Positions 25,101-37,100 of a stretch of 64,000 nucleotides of DNA are shown piece after piece; the first letter of the stretch is position 1; each line of letters starts with the position of its first letter. A program made the translations under genes and the position numbers. The stretch spans positions 930,001 through 994,000 of the forward strand of contig CP060758.1 of the NCBI GenBank assembly GCA_023205875.1, written 5' to 3'. The stretch is from Chloropicon primus. Taxonomy: Eukaryota > Chlorophyta > Chloropicophyceae > Chloropicales > Chloropicaceae. The notes under the pieces are model-generated. The model saw only the letters and a list, made by a program, of their open reading frames with translations, did no database searches and had not been told where the DNA came from.

Positions 25101-28100
25101 GCTAAGAGACAATGAAGTCGATGCAATTTCTTCTGAAGGCTCGTCCACCGATTTGATCCAGCCCAAAGATGCCCTGAAATGAGCAGTACCAAAGCCCGTG
25201 CTGTTCCTCTTGGAAAGCGAGGAGATGTCGAACTTTGCATCGCCGAGCGTATGCACACTAATCTGAACCACAACATCATCCGCCTTGCCCATGGATTGAG
25301 GCAGTACAAGAGGGGCAGGAATGGCAGCCTGTTCCACAACAATAGATGCAATCGCACCATCTGTCATGAGATGTCCAAGTGCCGAACCCATCTCCAGGTA
25401 TCCCGCACCAGGGTACAAGGGTTTGTTTTGAATCTGGTGATCCCACAAGTAAGAATGCAAGGCCCTTGTCAACGTCGTCTCAAGCTTGACAACTCCATCG
25501 ACATCCACGCGAGCACACTTCGACAACAAGGGGTGCACAGGAGGCAAAACCCAGCACCTCTGTGGTCGCCAGCTCAGTACTGCATTCTCCTTGTTGAACA
25601 CTGAAAACGGGGTACAACCCAAAATGGCATGACTGTTCGTTCCTTGGAACGCAAACGAGCTTACACCGCCCACAAGGTCGGCATCTGCGACATTTTGAGA
25701 GATACCAAAGGACAACTTTGGCAAGTTGTACTTCGAGTTCTCGTTTGATCCAATGATTTGGTGCAAGTGAGGGTTCACGCTACTCAAGTGAATTATGGGC
25801 GTGCTCGCTGCGTTCATCAAAGCGTCCATGGTGTGGATGAGGCCGGCCGCACCTGCGCCTGGTTCAGTGTGACCAATGCTTGATTTACCTGCAGCCAAGT
25901 TCAGAGGGTGGTCTGCTACACGATTTCCCATCAACACGGCATTCAAAGCACCGACTTCAATAGGATCGCCAAGTGGCGTTCCAGTACCGTGCATTTGCAG
26001 CAGACTTACGTCTGCACCGTCTAAAGACTTGTGTTGCAATGCTGCTCTTACGACCATTTGCTGTGCAGGACCATTAGGAGCAGTCAACGCACTGGATCTT
26101 CCGTCTTGATTTACAGCTGTTCCTAGCACGGCAACGGGCAGGCTGTCGCTGGAATCTGCTGCTCCACTGCTGTCATCAGCACTTTCCAGGCAAAGGGCAC
26201 CGCAGAATTCTCCCCTCACATAGCCATCTGCTGAAGCATCAAGGGTCTTGCACCTTCCGTCTGCACTGAGCATACCTGCCTTATGGAACATCATTGTTGT
26301 ATCTGGTGTTTGAGTGAGATTGATCCCAAAGATACTTGCTCTTTTCATGCTGATGTTGGTGCTGAATGTAGAGGTTGCAATAGACAATGCTACAAGGGAC
26401 GAGGAACAAGCAGTGTCGATTGACATGGAAGGACCTGTCAATGCAAACATGAAAGATATCCTTCCTGAAGCAACACTAAGTGCGGATCCTGACGCGGAAA
26501 ATGGAGTGATTCGATTGCTGTATTTGTCCACCAATCGAGAATGATCAATACTGGATATTCCCACAAAGATACCTGTGTCCATATTGGTTCTTTCGTGCAG
26601 TAGTGAATTTGCACACTGAAGAAGTAACCTTTGCTGGGAGTCTATGAAAATAGACTCATTCTTCGATAGAGCAAACGCAGAATGATCGAACTCCTGAGAT
26701 CCACTGAGGAAACTACCAAAAGCTGGTAAGCCTTCAAATGTCGAAGATTCACACCATCTGTAGTACGGAACTCGAGAAAGGGCATCCTTTATGCAACCTG
26801 GACCTGAAGCAGGTACGTGATCCATTTTGTGATGAGCACAAATAGCAAGATTCAGATCTCGTGCCAAAGGTACTGACGTTTTGAGAGTTTCATCAACAGC
26901 CACAACTTCCTCAGTATTTACGAGAGATTGTATGTGTTCAACCAGAGAGGAAGGAGTAGGATAATCAAACGCAACAGTACCAGGGAGCTCTATCCCCAAG
27001 GTCTGCTCGAGTTGATTCCTCAGCTCGACTGACGAGAGCGAATCAAGTCCATTTTCCATAAATAGACCATCCTTCTCAATACTTCGACCCAAAATATTTT
27101 GAAGCGTCACACCTACAACCCTTTTAAGTTGTTCAATGTCAAAGTGACAGAGTGTGGTCGAGGGAACAGTGTCTCCCTTGATTGCATCTTCCAAAGTCTC
27201 TTTTCTGAAGTCATAGACACCTTCAAAGAAACACTCATTGTCATCATTCATATACGAGCCAAGGAATTTGTGCCAGTCAACATCTAGTGCAGCTATCGAA
27301 GAAGGTCTATGCTCAACACTTCTATTTGAATTCATGATGTACGTATTGAGAAGAACTCCTTTCATTGGATCTAGTCCAGAAAGGCCTATTTTCTCAAGCC
27401 TCCTCAAATTATCCTGATTTCTTGCTGCCATTCCCACCTCTGCCCAAGCACCCCATTGGATTGACGATGACTTGAGTCCACGTGAAGACAAATCTGATAA
27501 ATATGCATCCATGTACGCATTAGAAGCAGTATAAGAGCACTGGCCAGGAGATCCAAGCACCACAGAAAATGAAGAGAAAGCCACCTCAACGTCGACCGGA
27601 AGTCTTTCACAAGCATCATGGACATTTTGTATTCCAGAGGCCTTCGGGGCAAACACGCTCCGTGCCCTGTTCAAATCTGTTTTCAGAATTGAGCTGTCAA
27701 CCAAGATTCCACTTGCATGGATAACTGTCAATGGTGAAGAAGCAAGATGAATCTCCTCGAACGATGACACCTCGTCTTTGCTCGTAACATCAACTTTGGA
27801 AAGCATCAATGTGTTTCTGCCATAGCACAGATTCGTCAATTTCGAATCTTTACTTGCGCTTGAAGCTTTTCCTGAGCGCCCCGTAAGAATCAATTCGTTA
27901 AAGCACTCACTTTGCATGCACGATGAAACAAAGAGTCCCAAAGAGCCAAGTCCTCCAAACATCGCCAGGGACTTGCAAGAATCCAATACAGAGTGCGTCA
28001 CGGAATCCACTACAACTTTGCCGATTTGCTTTGATGAAGCTAATCCTTTCAGGGCTCTGACAACAGAATCCATACTGAAAGACGTAAAGGGAAGTGGCAC

Positions 28101-31100
28101 ACATTCACCCAAACCCAAAAACGCAGCAGCTCGTTCCAGATATCTCGAATTGATATGCTGCGGCAAGAAATCCACAGCAAGCAGCTCGTATGTCACATCC
28201 TGACGCTCCATCCTCACAGACTGGCGTGACCAAATGTCACGCTTTCCAATCTCAACCATCCTACCTCCACTGCCCAAAGTGGACAAGGTTGCTCCTACCA
28301 TACCTGACGACGTCAAGGAGTTCAAAGCAATATCCACACCACCAGTGTAGGACACCAACTCTGGATACCGGGTATCTCTCGAGTTCACCACATGCTGAAG
28401 CCCCAACGACCTCAGCAAAGAGCGCTTGCGGCTACTTCCAGCCGTGGCCAAGGCGTTGGAACCACTGGCTTGGACAACCTGAAGAGCGGCAAGACCGACT
28501 CCTCCTGCTGCGGCGTGAATGAGGACATTGTCATTGCGCTGCATGCAAGACGCGTGGGAGAAGGCAATCTGCACTGTCACAAACACGGTGGGCACTGTGG
28601 CTGCGGCACTGAATCCAACATTACTGGGCAAAACGGACAGTAAATTCTTTGAGGTCACTGCATGAGAAGCTAACGAACCAATTGCAAAGCCGAATACAGA
28701 TGTTCCTGGTGCAAAAGCACTGCAATCACCTGAATTGAACACTGTCCCTGAACAATCTGCGCCAGGCATTCCAGGCTCTCCGGGATACATGTCCAAAATG
28801 TTGAGAACATCACGGAAATTTAATCCCACGGACGCAATTCTTATCTCAACTTCCCCGCAACTTAAGGGTGTGGTTGATGGCGAATACTGCTTCAAAGCTA
28901 AGCTCGAGAAGGATCCTCTTGGCTGGGGAACAATCTGGAAGGCAGAGACCTTCATAGGATTGACTCTGTGAGAGTCTCTTAACCTGGTCATCTGTGAATG
29001 GTATTCTGTCGTTCCGTCCGTAGTCAGTATGCCTTGGCCCCAGTTGGAATAACCTCCAGGGGAGACAAACGTATCAGATTCTGGAATTGTTTGTGACACG
29101 TGGTAAATCTTGGAGCTGTAATTGCATTCCTGTGTGAATGACTTGACTGCACCCCATATAGCATGCTGTAAGCATCTTGAATCAAGACTCCCATTTTCTG
29201 CCACAATTTTGTTTGCATCAAAGACGGACTTCAATTTCAGATGATATCGATCAATCTTCAAAGTACTTTCCAGATCTTGCATCAAGCTGAATGACGTCCA
29301 CAGTCCTGGAACTCTGCTGTTTCTTTGAGGATTATCCAGATCGTGAACAACAGTAAAGTTATTCCTGTCACCGGTCTCAAAGGCGATAGAAGTCATTTCT
29401 TGCTTGCTCTCTACCAGTGTGTTCTGCACACATAACCACGAGACATGGTACATCGAATCAGTCTTCTCCACCTTCATTGTTGCCATTTGAGTTTTGGCTT
29501 TGACGGCATATCCAAGGATGGACTCGATACTCGCAACATTATCACCCGAGGCTGTAGTCAGATTCAAATCGTTTGAAGACCCTGCAACAATTTCGGGTGC
29601 CAATGATGCAGTAGCGTAAGTGCTACAGACATCACTGCATCTTGAACAAACGTAGACTTCTATGGACACTGGGATTTCCGAAGATGGCTCTTCACCCTTG
29701 TCGACCTTGGAGATGACATCTCTTCCTGCTATAACGTGCAATGCAGCGTCTAAGACAGCAGGATCGACCAAAAAGTCATTGCTATTGACGTTTGAGCCAA
29801 TCTTGCCCACTGCTGTTGAGTGGTCTCCAACCCAAAGAGTTTCCAAGAGTTTGAACGCATCTTTGTACTGCAAACCAAGGTTCGACAGCTTGTTGTACAG
29901 ATCAACAACATTGCAAGGCCTGTACACGGCTTGCCGCATGAGTTTCTCGCTTGCCAAGTCATTCTCCAAGGGCTCGATGACACTGTATGAGCCTGCAAAA
30001 TGTTCTTCCCTGTCCGATCTCGAACAAAACTCTCCAGATACGTTGTTTAGACAAAAAGTCAAAGGAGCAGATTCCATGTTCAACACCAGCGCAGACATGA
30101 AAGCAATCTTCGTTGCTACAACGTTTTGTGAAGTTCTTCTATCGGTGAGCGCAAAACATTCAGAAGCGCATTCCAGAAAGGCGGCTCCGGGCAAAATATG
30201 CATCCCTTGGACAATATGATCATGCAGAAAGCCCAACGACGGTGCTCCCAAGTTGATTTCAATCATGAGAGTAGCATCACCACCATGCTTCAATGATGTT
30301 GTGAAGGGTCCAACTGATTCTCCTATGCAATAGAAAGCCATTGTAAAGAGAGAGCTGGGATTGGTTCCTGTGCTGATGTTGTTTGGACCTTCTGCCATGC
30401 TCACAACCACATTTGCATTTGTTCCCTGAAATGCAAAGGAGCTCACAGACCCATGGGAGACGTGTGCAGCCAGTGACCTGTTCAGGACACGCTCTTCCCT
30501 TGGCACAGAGCTTTGCTTGAGTGCAGGCACGACGTACGGATTGACGGATTTGAGATGACCAAACGAAGCTGACCTGTGCATGGCTGCCTCACAAATGAGC
30601 TGAAACAAACCTGAAACACCTGCTGCAGCTTCAGTGTGGCCAATCTTTGACTTCACGGAACTCAGGTTCAAAGGATCATCAGTTTTCGTCTGGCGGTATA
30701 CTGTTGTGAGTGCATTTACTTCAATAGGATCTCCTAGCGGAGTTCCAGTTCCGTGCATCTCAGTAAAGAGTATCTCGCTTGGTAATATTCTCCCTTTTGA
30801 CACAGCCTCAGAGAGAACTTGCTGTTGAGCGACTCCACTAGGAGCAGTGAGAGAGCTTGACCGCCCATCTTGATTCACAACCGCAGATACTATATGGACT
30901 CCAGAAAATACGGATTCTTCGCCCTCGTCCAAATTGCGTCTAGACAGCAGCACGAGACCACAGGCATCACCCCTGACATAACCGTCTGCTGATTCATCGA
31001 GAGTTTTACACCTTCCATCTCGGGCAAGCATACCAGACTGGTGGAACATCAGCGTGACCTCAGGGGCCAGAATTATATTCACACCCCCTGAGATGGCAAA

Positions 31101-34100
31101 TCCATAACTCGAGAGAGCCATACACGATTCTGCGGCATGCATTGTCACAAGAGATGAAGAGCAAGCTGTATCGATTGACACTGAAGGCCCCGAGCACCCA
31201 AACAGATATGATAACCTTCCAGCAGCTGCGCTGTGTGCATTACCTGTGCCCATGTAGGCATCCACTCTTTGCAGCAACACCTTTGTCATTGCAAAATGAT
31301 CCATTTGCGATATTCCTACATAGCAACTACACTGTGACAGCATGTCGTCGCTCAAACCATTGAGTACATTCGTGGCGTGCTGAACAAGAATTCTGTGCTG
31401 GGGGTCCATCATACTCGCTTCTGTGGCGGACATGTTGTAGAGAAGCCTGTCGAAGTTGTACACATCTTTCATGAAGTTTCCAAACCTTGGGATGCTTCCG
31501 TATCTTTCCATCAATACCTCAGAATCCCATACGGCATATGGCACAGCAAAGATGGCATCGGAGGGTTCTACGAGAGCATCTATGTTGTCCACCATATTCT
31601 TATTTGCAGTTGCATATGAGTATGCAAGAGGAAGAGTAACGAAGTTGCCCCCATCTACAACTTGAAGATGCGCTAAACTGGTCACTTCAGCATCAACTGG
31701 CGCTGTCTCCGGAGAAGTTGCTAGAAGATGGTCTGAAAGTGATGAAATCGTGGGATGATCAAATGCAATGGTGGCAGATACATCAATGTCAAGAGAGTCC
31801 TGTAAACTTGTGGCAAGCGCAACAGCAGTTGAAGAGGTCAAGCCGAAATCCCACAGAGAGTCATCACTTGAAATGTTTGAAATGCCTAGACAATCCTCTA
31901 CAGTCTTGGATAGCACCTCCATCAAGCCCTTTCTCGCCGTTGAAGCAGCTAGTTGAGAGGTATGACCAGTCGTCTCCACAGGAGTCATTGCATTGCCAGA
32001 CGCTTCCTCTTTCTCAGTAGACTTTTCGCTAACAAAATTATAGATTTCGTCAACGGAGCTGTAGTCAAAAAGAAGAGTGGCAGGAACCTCAAACGACAAA
32101 GCACTCTCAAGATCAGTACTAACTTTCACTGCAAGCATGGAGGTCATACCAGCATCCCATACAGATTGCGAGGTGTCTTCAATGTTGACCGACTGAGAAA
32201 TGCAGTCAAGAAGAATGGTCTTCAAGATATCAGGACTTGCATGAGACTGCGAAACTGCAGGCATCTCAAGCTTCACGCTCAAGTCAGGCATTGACGCGAT
32301 CGACTCTAAAACAAACAAGCTCGACATGCCGAAATCATTCTCTGCTGAGTTGCCCACGACACAGCACACAAAAATGCCGTCGACATCATACTCTGCAAGA
32401 AGGTTGAGCGCCACGGCGAGATCCCCCTCGCTCTCGCATTCCACGAGAATGACGGCCTCCCCCTCCTCTGCTTCGACGCCACCATGCGAGACAACTTCCC
32501 ACAGGTCCTTGCAGTCCTTCAAGGAGAAAGTTGTGGCACTGCCTTCGCCCTTGGACGCAAGGTAATTCTTGCGCAACTCCGTCTTCAGGATCTTTCCTGA
32601 CCCCGTGGTGGGCATCTCGGACACGATCAAGATGCGGGAGGGAACCTTGTACGAGGACAAAGCTTTCTGGCAGTGCCTCACCAAGTCTCTCTCGCTTGCG
32701 GAGCTACCTGGCTGAATTCTCACCGCCGCGGTCACCATTTCGCCCATAACGCTGTTTGGCACGCCAAAGACTGCTGCTTGCATGACAGAGGGGTGCTCCA
32801 TCAAAGCAGCCTCGACTTCGACACAGTACACGTTCTCTCCCCCGCACAGAATCATGTCCTTGCACCTGTCGATCACAGTGATGTATCCAGAGCCATTCAC
32901 CGTGGCCAGGTCTCCCGTGCGGAACCATCCGTCACGGAAAGCCTCCTTGTTGGCCTCTGGGTTGTTGGCGTACCCATCAAACACGGTGGGTCCCCTGCAC
33001 AGCACCTCTCCAACTTCGCCACTGTCCGGCTTGGCCTCGGTGCCAGCGTCCGTGACCACCTTCACATCCATAAGAGAAAACGGCCTTCCCGAGGTGCAGA
33101 TGAGGTCCAACAGGCTCTGCACGTCGAGGCTGCGCAGCTCCTCCTCGGACAGGATCGACATGGAGATCTTCCCGCAGCATTCGGTCATTCCGTAGGACAG
33201 GAAGAACTCGCACCCAAACGTCCCAATCGCCTTCTTCACGGTCGCCGGAACGAGCGGGGACCCTCCGCAGGAGAGAATTCTCAGCGTGGTGAAGTCCAGC
33301 GCCTGGCACCAAGGGCTGCTCACCATCAGGGTGACCATGGTGGAAGCAACGTTGCTTATGGTCACGCCCTCCCTCTCCATCGTCTGCATCGTCCTCACCG
33401 AGTCAAAGCTTTCCAGCATCACGTGGGTGCCCTGCACGTGCGTCACCGAGTATATTGCGAAGGCGTCCACCAGGTGGAACATGGGCGCGAAGTGCCCCCA
33501 CACGTCACTCTTGTTGATCCTCATGGCATCGATCGCCCCGCCAGAGTGCTTGCAGACTATGCCCATGCTCAGAATGACGCGCTTCGGCTTCCCCGTCGTT
33601 CCGCTCGTGTAGTACACCTGGTACGGACTGGCCAGACCAAGATCAACCTTGTTTCCGAAGAAGATTCCCCTGAGATCTCCACCGCCAAAGGCGTCCTCGT
33701 ACTTTCTGCACGACACCTCGTCGTCGAGCAAGGCGCGAGGAACGCCCCCGGGGCCCGACCTCACGACAAGAAGCAGCTTCACACTGGACTCCTGGCCGGC
33801 CTCCCTCATGGCGTCCACCGCACGGTCAAGAAGATCTTGATGCACAATCACCGTCGACGGCAAGGAGTCTCCAAGGATGTACGCCAGCTCGTGAGCGACG
33901 AGGCGGGTGTTCAGATTCACGACGCTCGCCCCCAACCACGCCGCCGCAAAGTGAACCTCAATGGTTTCGTGGATGTTGGGGAGCAGCACGCCAACGCTCG
34001 ACCCTTGACCCACTCCGTGGCCCTGGAGGAAGGAACCTAGCTCGCTGCACCTGCCGTGGAGCTCCTGGTAGGTGAACTTGGAGCTGCCGTCGACCACCGC

Positions 34101-37100
34101 CACCTTGTCCGGCACCTCCAGCGCCGCCGAGACCAAGGAATTCCATGGATGGTCCACTTGTGTGGCTTGGGGCATGATGTGTATTTTGCTTGGCCTGTGA
34201 CTTTCTTTCCGGGACGCAAGTTTCAAGTCCAAGACAGTGTCCTCCCAGGGCATGTAAGCCAAGGTCTCCAGCACTCGCACCAGCATAACTTTTGTTTTCT
34301 GTGCCGTCTTTCTCGTGAAAGCGTGCGCGTCATATGTCAGCATTCCAACGAGGGACCCGTTAGACGCTTTTCCAAGTGCAAGCCAATAATCAAATGCAGA
34401 CTCGGGCATCGGAAGGGAAAAGTTGTCGTAGTTCTGAGACAAGAAACTGAAGCAGGTCGTAAACAAGGGATTGCTTCCCGCAATCGTTCGTTTGGGCTGC
34501 AACCTCTTCAGCAAGCTCAGCCACGGAACATCGGGATGGTCAAAGGAGTCCAACGTCCTCGTCATCAGAAGTCTCAAGAATTCCACAATGGATTGACTGT
34601 TCGTAATTTGGGCTCTGACAGGGAGGATGCTGGAAAAGCACCCGATGGACGAGCCTATTTGTGACAACTGGGTGCTCTTGGATCTCAAGTCGAAGGGTGT
34701 ACCAAGCGTGATGTCATCAACATCGTTCGCCATCATATGCAACGTGAGAAACCACGCTCCGAAGACTGCATTGAACAATGTCAGATTCTGACGGGAAGCC
34801 TGTTTGAGAAGCCTCTGCGTGAGGTCTACAGAAACACCAATTTGAATGCTTCCAGCCGCCGTGTGCAGGGAGAGCTGCCTCTTGAAATCACACTCCAGGT
34901 TCAAGATCTCGAATTTTCCTCTTCGATCTTCTGTGAGGTAATTGTACCAGTGATCAAGGTTCTGTTTGGCATCATCCGGATCCACCTCGTTCCTACGTAA
35001 TGTTGACTCTATGAACAAGAGATCGCTTTCGCCTCCACCTCCTGACGTTGGAGGATCAGGCCGCTTCTGCAATCTCTCCAGGTACTCGGTTTTGACATCT
35101 TCCGCAATGATCCCCATGGATCTCCAATCTGCAACAATGTGGTGCGTTATGAACAGAACATTGTTTCCGTGAACGTGAATCCTCGTGATCGGACCTCGCA
35201 CGAGGTCGAAGGGGTGACTCATGGCCTCACTGAATCCCTTCTCCTCCTCGTACACGACGAGGTCAACCAATTCGCTGCTCGGCTTCACTCGGAAGTGCGA
35301 ACCGTCTGAAGAAAACACCACTCTGAGGATAGGGTGCTTTCTAAGGACGGACATGTATGCAGAGCGCAGAATGTCCACGTCGATGGAAGTATCCAGGCTG
35401 ATTACGCAATTCATGTTGTAGCAACTTGAGTGCGGTTTGAGCGTGAAGTGTGTCCAAAACACGAGCTGCTCCTCCGTAAGAGGCCATTCAGTGTGCACGA
35501 GAATACTTTGCAGCACCTTCTGTGCCTGCGCGTCCTCTTCCTTTGGCTTCCTTGGGGCAGCTGTCTCAGCCGTCAGAGCAATTCCTGGCTGGACATCGTG
35601 TGATTGGACACTCTTGACTCCTCCACCAATGAACTTGCTTATGTCGTCAATGGAGGGGTAATCAAAGATCAGGGTATTCGGAATCTGCAAACCAAAGTCA
35701 GAAGTCAGCCTGTTCTGCAATTCCATACCGCCCAAGGAATCTATGCCCATTTCGATCAAGGACTTGTCCTCTTCAACGTCGTCGTCCAGAATCTGAGCGA
35801 CAATTTTCGATACTCGCTTCTTAATGCTTTCGAGCAGAGTCGCGGACTCCGCGATGGCGTGGGCAGGTGTTGATGCCGCTGCATTGTCATCGTTGACCCG
35901 GAGGACTTCCCTCTGAAACATAGCACCGACTTTGCTGACCTCCAATGGCGACGCAAGGATCTGGCTCTTCCCCGACAGCCACAACTTCTGCCTCACGAAG
36001 ACCTCGTTCAGAACTCGGAGTCCCTCTTGAGTTGGAAGAGTCCCCAAACCCTGGCGGTGCAACCGCTGCAAGACTTGCTTGTCCCTTGCCGCCATCCCCA
36101 AGTCTCTCCAGCCTCCCCACTGGATGCTCGTGGAAGGGACTCCGGACATCCTCAAGCTGTCGCACAGGAGATCCATGAAAGAATTCGCTGCAGAGTAATT
36201 GGCTTGGCCAGCTGTTGGAACCACTGACGCAATCGATGAGAAGCACACCAGCGACGTAATGGGCTGCAATGGAAGTGATACCAACCTCTGCAACCCTTCC
36301 ACCTTTGGTTGGAAGCAGCTTCGACTGCTTGACACAGTCTGCGACCTGAGCAGACCGTCAAAGAGACCCCCGGCAGCATGGACCACGCTCCTGATATCCG
36401 AGAAGGCGAACGGATGTGCAACATCTTCGGAGAAGGACACGTCGCAGAGCGAAGCCGTGTACGAGCACAAATCAGGCAACCTCCGAGAAGGCAACGTTCT
36501 GCCGACAAGGACCACGGACTTCCCTTGCCTGGATTGGTACCACCTGGCAGAGCAAAGACCAATATCCCCCATCCCGCCCGTAAACAGGCAGCTACCTCTG
36601 ACTTCGTGATCTGCACCAAGGGTGTTGGTTGCTAGGCGGTCGGACAGGATAGAAGAGTAGAGCACGTTCGATCTGCACGAGGATCCCAGCACACTGGTTC
36701 CCCCGAATTTTGCGGTGGAGGTTGAGTACACGTCCTGGTCCAAGGCCTCCAAAGTCGTTTGGGGATACTCCTTGAACATTGTTCGGAGCATGGACCAGTG
36801 GAAGACGCCATCACCTCCCCATCCCTTCTTCGCGTTTGTGACGCCACCCTTCGAAGATGGCAGCACGCTGAAGGTCTCAAGGCGCAGGCTCGTGCTCAGA
36901 TTCGTGCTCGCGATTCGAGTCGCGATGCTCAGAACGGCGAGATAAGTCCACAAAGGGGCGGCGCCCGCCTTGCTGTGGAACGTGTGCGCACTCCCAACGG
37001 TGAGATTGGCACTTCTGGAATCAAATGGAACAGAAGGCTCACTCGCACTAGGACCGAAGGCAAGATGACGGATTGTGTACATCATCTTGCTTTTCCTGGA

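Noticed and set aside
32673-34040. Plus-strand 455-codon frame, copied at 40179-41546
   Set aside because: Antisense of the acyl-AMP ligase in a GC-rich stretch; composition is Arg/His-rich and the minus-strand frame has all the ligase motifs.
32560-34180. Internal ligase as the start of a separate gene
   Set aside because: The frame is continuous from the condensation domain through the ligase, and the codon matching the initiator is GTG, not ATG.
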